The position numbers and the translations under genes were made by a program. The notes under the pieces are model-generated. The model was not told the DNA's origin. It did no database searches and worked only from the letters and a program-made list of their open reading frames with translations. A stretch of DNA of 64,000 nucleotides, taken from contig NC_055986.1 in the NCBI RefSeq assembly GCF_018446385.1, forward strand, positions 24,848,302-24,912,301, given 5' to 3'. Shown here piece after piece: positions 1-12,200 of this stretch. The number at the start of each line of letters is the position of its first letter. Positions within the stretch are counted from its first letter, which is position 1. The DNA is from Zingiber officinale (Eukaryota > Streptophyta > Magnoliopsida > Zingiberales > Zingiberaceae).

Positions 1-345
1 GCCGCTCGCTGCTCGCCGATCGCCGCCTGTCGCCTCTGCAGTCTGCCCTACCTTCGCCTCTACCACAGTCACGATTCGACTCACCTTTGCCCTAGCTATT
101 GGTAAGCAATTTGTAATTTTAGCGCCCGCTATGGGGCGCTAGGGCATGATAGCACACGTTATGTGCGCTATCGACGCTTTTGTCCCGAATAGCGTGGGCT
201 ATTCGGGACAATCGCGATTCAGCGAACGCTCTGCAGCGTTCGCTGGTCGTAGCGCGCTATGTAGCGCGCTATCGCGATTCAGCGAACGCTCTGCAGCGTT
301 CGCTGGTCGTAGCGTGCTATGTAGCGCGCTATTCGCCGCTATTGA
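1..345. repeat. GC-rich palindrome cluster
   Basis: A GC-rich island in otherwise AT-rich DNA, built from short inverted repeats. Examples are 120-141 (TAGCGCCC ... GGGCGCTA), 183-206 (CCCGAATAGC ... GCTATTCGGG) and two AGCGAACGCT/AGCGTTCGCT hairpins. A possible splice donor (TTG followed by GTAAGC) lies near 110, so the first ~110 bases could be an exon or 5' UTR cut by the window edge. No gene is recognised. It may be part of a foldback transposable element. Confidence 0.55.
211..330. repeat. 60-bp tandem duplication of a palindromic unit
   Basis: Two adjacent 60-bp copies (211-270 and 271-330) differ at about one position. Each contains a near-perfect hairpin with arms AGCGAACGCT and AGCGTTCGCT around CTGC, then a second pair of AGCGCGCT-type arms. 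Seen directly in the sequence. Confidence 0.9.
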
Positions 346-350
346 ATACA

Positions 351-372
351 CTGATATATATATATATATATA
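351..372. repeat. (TA)n microsatellite
   Basis: About ten TA units. It is followed (373-520) by a segment rich in ACCCGAATACCCG and CGGGTCGGATATCGG words, a low-complexity pattern typical of dispersed plant repeats. No coding signal is seen. Confidence 0.8.
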
Positions 373-1194
373 GATCGGGTAGGGTATGGATAGGATTTTA
401 CCACATCCGCCCCCATTCTTGAACTCGAAAATACCCATACCCGAATACCCGATTATTTAATTGGGTCTAAAAATACTTCCCATACCCTCCATTCGGGTCG
501 GATATCGGATTTCTCATGGGGAAATTGGCATTCCTAGTCGAATCACGCTACGCATAATATATCAAATTGAAGCTCGTTCAGAGATCTTTAACTGATTATT
601 GGGTTAACGGCTCGGTTTTAGCAACAAAAAAAAACGTCGTTTAAAGCCTTTTTGGAGGCTTCGAACAATGTCTTAAAAAAAATTTCCATGTTGTAGTAGT
701 AGCTATGATTTAGAAGTTACTACAATTGTTAAGCAGCTACGGCTTTGTATCTATTTCAATGCGCTCGATTTAACCGGGAGATATAGGCAAGAAAATAATG
801 AGAACAATACCTAGGGCAGTTGTGTTATTTTATAGGGGATGGGACACCATTTTGATAAAAAATCAACATAGGGTGATCCTGTGATGATTCAGTAAAAAAG
901 GTGCGCCATTTTGACCTTTGCCCATTAGGTTTTTAATATTATTAGTTGTTGAGTGGAACTTTAGGGTTTTCTCCTCTCAAATCCTTAAGTAGATGCCACA
1001 ATCTTAGTTATATATTATTGGATAATTGCCAATGGGCCCTTAGAGTTATATAATTACAAATGGATCCCAACACTTCCTTTCAAGTTAGTTCAAATATATT
1101 AGAGAAACCTACCTTGTTACAAATATATTCAACTCTAAGTCCTTATAATGATCCAGTTATCTAACTAATTGTTTGAATTATATAGGAATTAACA

Positions 1195-1560
1195 ATTTCT
1201 TTAGTTTATATTTTCTCCATGATAAAATGACAATCAATTTCTATATGTTTTGTTTTTGTGAATACTAGATTTGAGCTTATATGCATTAATGTTTGATTAT
1301 CACGGTAAAGCTTTAGAGACTTTGGAAAGGCTTATCCTATCTCAGTCATTGAATGTTTAACCCAAATAAGTTCACATGTTGTGAAGGCCATAGTTCTATA
1401 TTCTGCCTCTGCATTCGACTTGTCAACCACTCTTTATGTTTTTCTTTCCCAAAAAATAAGTTTACCTTCTAAGAGGATATAATAACCTAATGTAGATCGT
1501 TGATCTTAGGAGAGCTTGCCTAATTTGCATCTAAATAACCAATAATCTGAAAACAAAATA
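1195..1560 (-). pseudogene. Copia RNase H remnant
   Basis: Read on the minus strand, this segment translates, with stops and frame changes, into a recognisable Copia RNase H order: an IIGYLDAN stretch, a degenerate AEAEY-like block, a CELIW-like stretch, a YRDNQ-like block and a KHIEIDCHF-like block. It is a decayed fragment without LTRs. The rest of 373-2031 is AT-rich DNA in which no gene was found, including no first exon for the LIKE-COV gene that follows. Confidence 0.75.
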
Positions 1561-2031
1561 TCTTTTCCTTGAGTATTTTGAGATTCTTAGGGTGTAAGTC
1601 AATGTGGTCCAACCCTTCTCTAGGAGCCTGCATTGGCAAGAACTTCGTGCATTGGGCTGCCCTTAGGGTTTCAAGCCAATGATCATGACATGAGTTCTAT
1701 AAAAATTGACATGAGTTTTTGTGAGTGACTATGAGATGGTTCACTTTTCCCACTAGCCTACTGTACTTGTACTTGCATGACTTTGATGCTCCTCCTATCT
1801 TGGGACTTATCTAACAATAAAGATCCATGGGAGTGCCTACCATATTAGTCCTTAGCATGCCAACCTACTTGAGCATGTCTAATACATGCTTGCATATCTA
1901 ATACAAATATTTTTATTTTTATTCATTCTAGTTTATTCCAATTATCTCACTAGTTTTATTATGAAGTGTCATATTTATCTTGGTTTAATCATGTTATAAT
2001 CACCTTTCCTTCCTTTTTTGGCATTTAACAG

Positions 2032-4340
2032 TGTGATCCTCTTTCCAATTGCAATCACCTTCTACATCACATGGTGGTTTATTCATTTCGTTGATGGATT
2101 TTTTTCTCCGATCTATGCTCAACTTGGGATAAACATATTTGGTATGGAAATTGTTATTTGTTATATTTTTGGTCCATTATTTTAATGCTATAATGACATG
2201 TTTAATTGTTGTAGATTTGCTGTATTTTAAGCATTTTCCTCCCCATGTTAAGCATTGCTATGTTTTTTTCACCATTGTTCTTCTGTTACTTCTGCATAAC
2301 TGTCTGTACTGCAATAATCAATTTCTCTTATTGCTTTGTTTCTGAGATTAAGACTGGTTTGTATTTTCTTCTTTTGCCTTTTACCGTTTTGTAATCAATT
2401 TTCTTTTAGATCTTCCATGTTAGTATATTATTTCTTCTTATTTTCCCTACTTTGGTTATCTAAGCCCAAACCAGTTTGGCTTGTGTCATGCTTCATATCT
2501 CTAGAAATTCACTGCTTCCTGTGGAAGAGTTATAACTGTGGTTCAACTTTAATTGCTCAAGCAAGATGTATGTTTTGGATATCTTGATGTTTAATCTTAC
2601 TCTGCAAGACCTGGCATCTCCAGTGAATCATTGTCGTACCAACTTGAAAACCCATGTTCTAGAGTAACACATTTAGGGAGGGAGAGCTTTAAGTGATGCT
2701 TTGTGATATAATTTACTATCAAGATATTCTGTTATTCACTTTCTTTGACGAGACAAAATACATGTCAGCCCCTATGAATTGTTATTTCTTTTTCTTTACC
2801 AAACTTCACTTGCCTTAAATGCATAAACGAATCCTGGTTTTTGACTTTGTCATCTGTCTTGGTTATGTTTTTTATTTTATGGTCGCTATCTTTGTTTTGT
2901 GTTTTTGTATTCTAGCAAACAAACATGATATTTTCGTCAGCCTCCAGATACGTAAACATCTACTTGACTGAGAGTGCCACATTTGCACAGATGTGTGCAT
3001 AAAAAGCATGCATGCATCCTTGCAATTAAATATATTCTTGGTTGATCATTTTGAAGCTTATAAACCTTTTTCTTATTTTGAAATAAATATAGGTGTCAAA
3101 TACTTTAGCTGAAGCATACTTTATGTATTCTACTTGTCTATGGTTTTTGCGGAACAACATAGTTTGTCTTTCCAGGACTTGGCTTTGTGACTTCCGTAAC
3201 ATTCATCTTCTTGGTTGGAGTGTTCATGTCTTCATGGCTGGGAGCTTCTGTTCTTAGTCTTGGTGAATGGTTTATCAAGAGGATGCCATTTATTCGTCAT
3301 ATCTACAATGCCTCTAAGCAGATTAGTTCTGCTGTATCACCTGGTATATATTCTTGATCACTATTTTCAACCTAATAATTATGACTGATGTCCTCCCTAT
3401 CTATAGATCAAAATAAGCAAGCTTTCAAGGAAGTTGTAATTATTAGACACCCAAGAGTTGGTGAATATGCTTTTGGATTCATCACCTCCACTGTTATCCT
3501 TCAGGTAGTTGTTAATTTTTTCCACTAATAATACATGATGATTCAAATTTTATACCAAGTTTTTTCTTCAGTACATTTTCCTGTTATGTGCTTAAATGTT
3601 TTGCCCCTGGCCTATATATATGTATATATTTTCACACACATACACACACCTGATCACATTTACCTTTCTTTTTTGGTTTTTTTGCAATTTGCATTATAGA
3701 ATGTTTGTCTCACCAGGTTCATTGCTAAGTAATTCAATCTCTGTTCTATTGGTATCACCATATAAAGGTCTTATAAGTTTTGGCTGCACTTCGTGGATCT
3801 TTGACTGAAATATCATATGTAGTTGTATTATTATCTTTGTATGTCTTTTTTTTTTTTTTTTGCTCTTGTTGCATCAAATGTGTACAAATATTTTTTCTGT
3901 GGACAACTTTTGGTCTAACTATCTCTGTTAATACAATTTGTGTATTTGTGCAAATGAGTTCTTGTCGAGGACCTCATGTTTCCTTCTCATTTGATGTATC
4001 AATAGAGTTATTCTGGCGAAGAGGAACTCTGCTGCGTCTATGTACCAACCAACCATCTTTACATTGGCGACATTTTTTTAGTGAACACAATTGATGTCAT
4101 TAGACCAAATCTTTCTGTTAGCGAAGGAATTGGTAGGCTTATTTGTTTTTCACTGTCAATCCACCTTGCACATACTCAAATATTATGCAATTATATGAAT
4201 TCTCACGATGTGATTTTACGCCAATGTTCTTCAATGCAGAAATTGTTGTTTCGGGTGGCATGTCAATGCCTCAAATTCTCTCAACCTTGGGTCCGCATAC
4301 AGCACATAAAAGAGCAAGATCCAGCATAATTTACACTTAG
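2032..4340 (+). CDS. LIKE-COV (DUF502) membrane protein, 5'-partial
   Basis: Five exons can be placed with canonical GT-AG junctions and consistent phases: 2032-2141, 3176-3343, 3407-3504, 4006-4132 and 4240-4340 (stop TAG). They encode about 200 residues. The first visible exon holds a transmembrane segment (FPIAITFYITWW) and the family stretch FVDGFFSPIY. The second holds GLGFVTSVTFIFLVGV followed by SWLGASVL. Later exons carry VYVPTNHLYIGD and the closing EIVVSGGMSMPQ motif. This order matches plant COV1/LCV proteins (DUF502), predicted membrane proteins linked to vascular patterning in Arabidopsis. The N-terminal exon, normally hydrophilic, is absent from the 2 kb upstream, so the gene either begins outside the window or has lost that exon. 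The phase at 2032 needs an upstream exon ending in two bases of a Gly-type codon. The 3' UTR probably covers 4341 to about 4700. Confidence 0.9.
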
Positions 4341-4871
4341 TTGTAGCAATACGTCTGAGTTGATTTCTTTTGTATTCTTGTTTTTTTTGTTTTTTGAAAA
4401 AAAAAAAAAGGTTTTTCTTAACTTGTAGCTGTTTTGGCTATAAGCATACTTCTTTTAGTTTCATTTTTTTATTGTAAATAGGTCATTGAAATTTGGTAGA
4501 ATTCCGTATGCGTGCCGATTGACCTCAATTTCCAGTTTTGCCAATTTAGATTCACTAACATTGTAATTTATGACAGTCAACTATTTCATTTCTGGTACTT
4601 ATGCATTGTAAAATTCTGTTTTACCAAACAATTTGTTCACCAATATGTTCTTTCAAGCTGTTGTCTTGCAAATTATTTTTTTGTTCGATCACATTAATTA
4701 CTGATATAATTGAGCATTAGAATGTGTTGTGGTAGATTGTTTTGTATCATACAAAAAATTCACAGTCGTTAGTCTCGAAGGCCTTGCACATCCATAAACA
4801 CGAGAAGGACGTGCCAACTTATACAAAATCAAAATCAACAGCGAAAGAGCAGCCGGGCTGAAACCAATGAT

Positions 4872-5230
4872 TCATACATCAATGACTACGTCGCACTTTC
4901 GGTCAATTGAAGAATCGACTTCGACAAAACACAAACAATAAGTATCTCTATTAAGGTAGAAACTGTTGGTAACCTTAAACACAAGTGAAAAGTAAAATCT
5001 GTCAGGGAGATCAGCGGGCCAAAGTGGACACCGATCAAAACCACATTTACTATGAAGATTATGATCACCGAATCCATCAGTTGCTACTTGCAATGCTTCG
5101 AATGTGAACCGAAGTGGAGTGCCAGGTGAAGATTGAAACTTGTGTTTCAGATTCAGGTTTGGGAGGAGCAGAACCTCTTGTTGTGATTATAACAGGCTCG
5201 GTGGGATCAGATACATGTTCTGAGGATACA
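4872..5230 (-). pseudogene. Possible receptor-like kinase fragment
   Basis: On the minus strand a frame reads LRFTFEALQVATDGFGDHN followed by a CGFD stretch. This resembles the entry to a plant receptor-like kinase catalytic domain (FxxEELxxAT..F, then the Gly-rich loop). A Pro/Ser-rich stretch precedes it. Kinase motifs after the loop are not found, and the frame ends at 4872. It is probably a truncated relic. The similarity is short and this call is tentative. Confidence 0.3.
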
Positions 5231-5375
5231 GAAAAGGTTTAAGTTGGTATTGAGATGTTTGTGAAGAACGATTTTTATATATAAAGAAAATGCTGAGGTA
5301 AATATTATAATGAAGTATTTGTATTTATTTCTGAAAATTGATTAAAAATAATAATAATAAACTATAAAAAAACTA

Positions 5376-5448
5376 CACGCCCGGTGGGACTCGAACCCAC
5401 AGTCGCCTGATTAGAAGTCAGACGCCTTATCCATTAGGCCACGGGCGC
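5376..5448 (-). tRNA. tRNA-Arg (anticodon UCU)
   Basis: The reverse strand folds as a full cloverleaf: acceptor GCGCCCG pairing with CGGGCGT, a D-arm with TAATGGATA, an anticodon loop CTTCTAA (anticodon at plus positions 5413-5415) and a T-arm containing GGGTTCGAGTCCC. No CCA is encoded, as expected for a nuclear gene, and the sequence does not resemble plastid trnR. A T7 run lies just downstream on the minus strand (plus 5364-5370), a typical Pol III terminator. A CAA motif lies just upstream (AAGCAAGG before GCGCCCG). It looks functional. Confidence 0.97.
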
Positions 5449-6246
5449 CCTTGCTTAAGTATTCGAAAGATAAAAGATATTAACATTTATAAATAAAAAT
5501 AACCCTTGTACGTTTTTCGAGCATAATTGTAGCTGATTGAATAAGTTAATACAGTGATCTGGGCTAAGTTAATCTCTATTTTTTTTTTCTCTCAAGTATT
5601 TATTCAATAACCGTGTTATCAGTTTGTAAACATCAAGTTAGGATTCTAGTAACTTTTCCCTATGATTACAATATTATGTAAGTATAATTTGGTCCCTGGA
5701 AGACTAATTTACTCATGCTTCTTTCGTAACAATAACATGAAGAATTAACTAGATATCCAGGGTCAAATCATAGCTGCGGCACATTATAATAATTTTTCTC
5801 CTGTGGAACGACAACCCTCAATTATAAAAAAAAACATGAAAGGTTAGGGTTTAGTGTTATGATGTAGTGACAGGATGCTCATGCAAGTGAGGAAGCAAAA
5901 TTCTCAATGAAGCAATGAAGCAAGCTTCCACAAGGAACAAAATTCTTCATAAAAAAAACGCCAAGAGAAATTCGTAGGGCAGTGAGGAACAACAGTGAGA
6001 TTCATGGAGTGATTTGCACAACCACAGAGGAACATCGAACTATAGATGAGAAAAGGCAACACTGAAATCAACTAATGCCATGTGACAGTATCGAGAGTTT
6101 GGATGGATGTGCATTGATGCCTCAAAGTAACTACAAATGCTTCATTTCAGATACGACGAATATTATTTAATTTCTTCATCGAGGAATTTATGCTATACAG
6201 CATCGATCACACTATATCCAAATAAATTAGAGTTGTTCCTTCTGAT
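5449..6246. other. Spacer, probable NFU 3' UTR at right end
   Basis: No open frame or RNA gene recognised. The last 100-200 bases before 6247 probably form the 3' UTR of the minus-strand NFU gene. Confidence 0.5.
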
Positions 6247-9200
6247 CTATGATAAAAGCTGGACAGCTGCGATGGCAGGTATCTTTTCTCGCAGCTTCTG
6301 AGTTACCGCAACTCGAACAGTCATGACACCGGCAGCTTGGCCAGTCAGTCGAATCTTGGCAATGGGCTCCTCAATTTCAACAAGCTCAAGCTCTCCCCCA
6401 CCAGCTCCAGTAAGGTATGGCCTGATCTCATCAAGTACCTAAGATCGAACCAAATTAACTAGTAATTACACTTCCAAGCTATTATCTTACAAGTTCACAG
6501 GTTGAATTAGGTATGTACCCCATTTGAGACAATGGCAATACTCAGTTTATATCATATATGATAGAAATAACCACCCAACAGATCAAAAGTGGCCATGAAA
6601 GTGATATTAACCGAAAAAAACTGAAAAGGTTAACTAAACTTAAACTATGAATGAAACTTCAGATCAGTAATGTATGATTCTAGGACTTCCCTAAAAAATC
6701 TCCATGACTTGTATAACAAGCTATCATAAAGAGTGGCATTGCTTTAACAAGTGTATATTTCATAAAAGGCAGCCCGGTGCACAAAGCTCCTGCCAATGCG
6801 GGATCCGGGGAAGAGTCCCTAAGGAAAGTTAGCATGATAGTCCTAGCATCAATTATGTCTCTTCAATTGATTCATTCTCATGAAAACACACCTTAGCTCC
6901 TTGAGGTTCTAAAGATTGAGCACAGAACAAGATTGGAAAAGATAAGATTTGGAAAAAAAAAAAGTTTGAAAAAAAAAACCTAAGTTCCAAAACCCGAAAT
7001 TCAATAAGTTAAAAAAAAAAAAGAAACAAAGTTAGCCGTCAAAAAGAAGGCAAATTTTTAATACATATCATCGGATCACTTGAATTTCAGAAGTCATAAT
7101 ATAATTTATGAGGTGATGCAAATAGCCAATTACCTTCTCGATATTTTCTTGGTTTAGTGGAAGCCCAGTCTCCTCATCAGCTATTGGTTCAACCGCAACA
7201 ATTTCTGGAATCCTTTCCATTAAGCGGCGCTCAATTCCCATCTTCATTGTCATTACAGAACTTGGACAAGACCCACACGCACCTTGCAATGTTAGCCTTA
7301 CAACATTTCCATCTATCTCATGAAGTGCTACATTCCCTCCATCAGCAATAAGATATGGCCGTACTTCATCCAATACTAACTCAACATTTTCAGCAGTTAG
7401 GGGCAACTCCACTAACTGATTCGGAGCAGCAACTGATTTAACCACTGTAGCAAAGGAAGCAAGGATGTTCATCAGTTTATCACAAAAATCAACTAAAACA
7501 GATAAATGAAAATAAGGGCATCCTTTGATTTAGCAAAATTATGATAAATGGGAGGGGCTTGGGATATCTTACATGGATTGACAATTTATTGTGTAGAATA
7601 CCTTCTATGATAAATGGGTGGGGGCTTGGGATATCTTTGTAAAAGAGAAAGTTTTCTCATCACAATAATCCGCTTACATGTAGATATTTATATACATAAA
7701 GAGGGGAAAAGGATCATATAATTATGGCATGTCTATTAATCATTAATTACAATCAATCACAATTCCTATAATCAAGCTAATCTAAATCAATCATAATCCC
7801 TACAATTAAGGGAATCTTTAGAAGTACTCAACACTCCCCCTCAAGCTAGAGCATATATATATATCAATCATATTCATCTTATCACAAAGTTCTGAGAATC
7901 GTTTTCCTCCTAATGCTTTAGTGAAGACATCGGCAACTTGGTTGGATAATGATGTGAATGGAGTGATAATTTTCTAGCTCATTACACATTCGCAAATAAA
8001 GTGATAATCAGCCTCAATACACTTAGTCCTCTTATGAAAAACTAGGTTATTTGCAATGTGAATAGTTGTTTGGTTATTAGAGTAAATTAGCAATGGTTCA
8101 TTATAGGTGAATCTTAATTCTTCAAGCAGATTCTTCAACTATAATATCTCGGTTATAGTGTGTACTCAACTTTGGCAGTCAATCTAACAACAACAGTTTG
8201 TTTTTTACTTCGCCATGTTACTAGACTTCTCCCTACATAAGTGCAATACCCAAAAGTGAACCTTCTGTCGGTCTTAGATCCAACATAGTCGGCACAAGAA
8301 TAAGCTTCAATATTTAGGTGTCCATTTCTCTTAAATGGAAATCCTTTTCCTAGAGATTTCTTAATGTACTTAAGAATCCTAATAGTGGCTTTGCTTCGCT
8401 CAAACACTTGAATTGATATCCATAGGCATATCAACAGGCTTCGTTCCAAACAATCTAGTTTCTTTAAGTAAATCTGTAGCATACTTCCATTGGTATAATG
8501 AAACTCAAAATTTGTTGTGAGCAATTTCAATTCCCAGGAAATACTTAAGGCATCCCATATCCCTCGTCACAAAGTGTTATTACAAATGTTTCTTAATTTC
8601 GTCTATCCCACATATATCATTGTCAGATATTAGGATGTCATCAACATAAACAATAATAATGATAATCTCATTCATACTCTATCGTATAAACAAAGAATGA
8701 TATAATTTGCACAGTTTGAAGACAATAACACTGATTATATTACTAAATTTATCAAATTAACCGTTGGGGCTTTGTTTAAGACGATGAACTGAGGAGGTTG
8801 CTCCATAAACACAGTCTCGTGCAAATCGCCATAGAGAAAAGCATTCTTCACATCTAGCTGATACATTGGCCAAAATTGATTGATAACAAAGGAGAACAGA
8901 ACTCTAATAGAATTCCAGAGAGATCCTTTGACCACCAAACGAGTTTTGTATCAATCAATAGTATCATCAACTTTAAATTTCAGAGTAAATATCCAACGAC
9001 AAACAACGATATAACAGAAGGTGATGCAACCACCAACTCCCAAGTACCACGAGAGATACGGGAAGACATTTCATCATTCATTGCAGTTCGCCAAGCCGAG
9101 TGTTGATAAGCCTCAGAGTAAGAAATTGAAACTTATGTAAATGATAGAGAAACAACAAAAGTGCGAAATGCAGGACCAAGGTAATCAAACGAAATATGAT

Positions 9201-12200
9201 TAGACAAAGGATGAATAGTGCAAGATCGAATATCTTTACGAAGAAGAATTGGCAGATCAATATCGAAGGGGCGAGCATCAGGATCTGCAGGAAGAGGAGA
9301 TGAGGGACATGAATCTAGTTCTGGTCGAGCACACCTCGTGTACACTTGCAATGGTTCAGGAGACAGAGCATATGTAGCGGGAGACATGGATGGTGGAATC
9401 GGTATATAGGTGTAACTACGTTTTGTTAGTGGATCAAGACAATGATATCTTTTTTATGTGTGAGAATATCCAAGCAGGATACATTTAATAGAGTGAGGTG
9501 ACAATTTATCCAAGACAGGAGTAAAATTATGAACAAAACAAACACAACTAAATGAGTGAGGTGAAACAGGGGTGAAAATAAGAGAATGGGATATCCCATA
9601 TAACTCAGTAGAAGACATCCTATTTATAAGAAAGCAAGCTGTGATTACTCTACAAAAACTTAAGAACATGCATGTGACAAAGAAGAATATGAGCTATGTC
9701 TAAAATATGATAGTGTTTGTGTTCAGCAACTTCATTTTGTTGAGAAGTGTATGAACAAGAGGTTTGATAAATTATGCCATGAGAATTACATAATGTAGAC
9801 ACTATCTTCTGAGTGGACTCAAGTGCATTATCGGTACGAAGAATGCACAATATTGAGTTTTTATTTCATTATAAAATGATATTAACACCTAAACCTCACT
9901 TTTATGTTTGAGTAAATATAACTAAGTCATGCGAAAATAATCATCAACAAATTATAAAATACTGAAAACCTCCTCTCGACTCAACTCTACTAGGTTCCCA
10001 AACATTACAATGAACAAGTTCAAAAGCAAAAGAACATGTTTATCAACTCTATAATTCACACTGGAAATCAATAGATGGAACGGGAACTAAACTTTTGAGA
10101 GCGGAAGACGATGGGTGACCAAGACACTGATAAGAAGACATAGTTGTTGCGAGTGATGGGGAACTTACAGGGTTAACCGAATCGAGATATTATAGGCCAT
10201 CATTCTCATGTCCTCCACCAATTATCCTTTTCGTGTGTAGGTCCTGAATAATACAATAGGATAGATAAAAAGAAACATAACAGTTGTGAGCTTTTGTTAG
10301 ATGGCTTATGGACCGTAAACTAACCGGAAATTTAGGTGCAAAGTGAACATTATTAAGAGTGGGATTTGTAGTGGACCTGACAACACCTCTTCTCATAATT
10401 AAAGAATAGGCACCATTGGCTAGACAGACAAGGAATAAAGATGAGGAAACAAAAGAGGAAGAGAAACCAGACTTGTTACCAGAAATATAAGCAGACGCAC
10501 TGGAATCCAGCATCCAAGATTTATCACGAGACACAACAAACGTAGTGGCAAAGGGAATTCTAGCAGAAGAGCTACCAATTTCTCATAATCAGTACGAGAA
10601 ACCGAGATCATATCATCATGACTGCCAATGTCTGCTTCGTCCAACACTTCTCGGAGGCATGGTTGGAACGACCACAATGAACATACAAATGACTACTCCT
10701 AGTGGTATCATTTTCACGTCCACAACTACGACTACTATTACGACCCCAAAAGAACCCACAACCGCAAGTAGTCATAGTTGCAGTATCGGAAGATAAGGAA
10801 AACTGGTGTCAGGATGCCCATGATCACACGAAGAACCCGAGGCAGAAAAGGACATCGACGTAGAAATCAGTAGCACAAGACGTTGAAGTCGAAATTTACA
10901 GGCAAGGACGGTGGCACCGAAATCGGCAGAAAAGGATGTCGACGTCAAAATCAACAGCAGTAGTAGGAGGCGACAGTAACAACAGGAAGCAACAATAAGG
11001 GGCGGAATAAAAATTAGATGAAGGAGATCCCTGCTCTGATATCATGTAAAAGAGAAAGAGACCATATATTTCTCATCACACACTTACATCTAAGTATTTA
11101 TAGGAATTTATATGCATAAGGAGGGAAAGAGGATCCTATAATTATGGTTTATCTATCAATCATTAATTACAATTAATCACAATCCCCATAATCAAGCTAA
11201 TCTAAATCAACCATAATCCCTACAATTAAAAGAATCTTTGAAAGCATTCAACAATCTTAACATGGAGTGACAATTTTATTGTGTGTAGAATACCTTCTAG
11301 GTGAAACAACAAATACTAATACTTTGATAGTATCATCATCATCAAAGTACTATTAGCCTCAACTATTTGTGGTTGAATGCATGAATATCCTTCCAATGAA
11401 GTATATGCAACACTATGTTACTCGTAATAAATAGATCTTTTAAAACACTTGATTTATTAATCAAATTTTTGTATAGTTCCCTTTATCCACATACCTTCAA
11501 TTTTAATCAAGTCAACTTATCAAATTATAGCCTATTGATTGTCTTTATACATGGCTTGATTATAATGATTGACCATCTTTAACATGCTAAAACCATCCTA
11601 CTGTATCATTTTTTTTTTCATCTGATGACGTTACACCTAATTGCTCTTAGAAGGTACTATTTTTAATTCTTTTTTTTCCAATAACCCCATTATAGTCTCC
11701 TTTTATCAATTCACTGGGATGAAATTAATCAATTATTCACAACATTCTGAAAGATTCTCCGTCTCATATTTGTTAAAAGCACATGGGTTTAGCTTCAAAA
11801 TGTAGATCATCATCCACATGTTATGTTTGTTTCACCTATTTGGGTTTAACTACAATAGCCTTCTACCAAGTTTATAAAAGCCTATATCCCTAGTAACATT
11901 TAAATTAATAATCATGTTTGTTACATTGACCTATTTTTGGACTTCACACTACCTCTACACTAGATTCAACTCTTCTATATATAGAATCTACGAGAGGTCT
12001 TTGAACTTCTTTATATCATCTCAACTTATTTTCTCTCATTTAATTATATATATTAGAGCTACAATTACTCACTCTTAAATATAAATATTATTCTATTCTT
12101 TCTTGTAACTCCACATATTCCTCTTAGCATTCTCATATTTTCTATAGTAACTTTGGGTACTTATTGCCTTAATAGCCCAACACTCTGATTCGCTAAGTAT

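Larger units (their letters stand above)
7638..11253 (-). mobile_element. Defective Copia LTR retrotransposon in NFU intron 2
   Basis: A complete but internally deleted element of 3616 bp. LTRs lie at 7638-7833 and 11045-11253, begin TG and end CA, and are flanked by a perfect 5-bp target duplication ATCTT (7633-7637 and 11254-11258). Coding orientation is minus. A primer binding site TGATATCAGAGC (11033-11044), one mismatch from the initiator-Met tRNA consensus, abuts the right LTR, which is the 5' LTR in the element's own orientation. A polypurine tract (minus: GAGGGGGAG) abuts the left LTR. Domains read protease, GAG-pre-integrase, integrase, reverse transcriptase, RNase H from high to low coordinates, the Copia order. 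The internal region is only 3.2 kb and has many stops. Confidence 0.95.
7540..11310. repeat. Tandem ~70-bp duplication, second copy split by Copia
   Basis: Copy A (about 7541-7607) runs from ATGATAAATGGG through GGGGCTTGGGATATCTT to TTGTGTAGAATACCTTCT. Copy B begins at about 7608 with ATGATAAATGGGTGGGGG, is broken after GATATCTT at 7637, and resumes at 11254 with ATCTTAACATGGAGTGAC, continuing to TTGTGTGTAGAATACC near 11298. The duplication is therefore older than the retrotransposon insertion. Confidence 0.85.
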
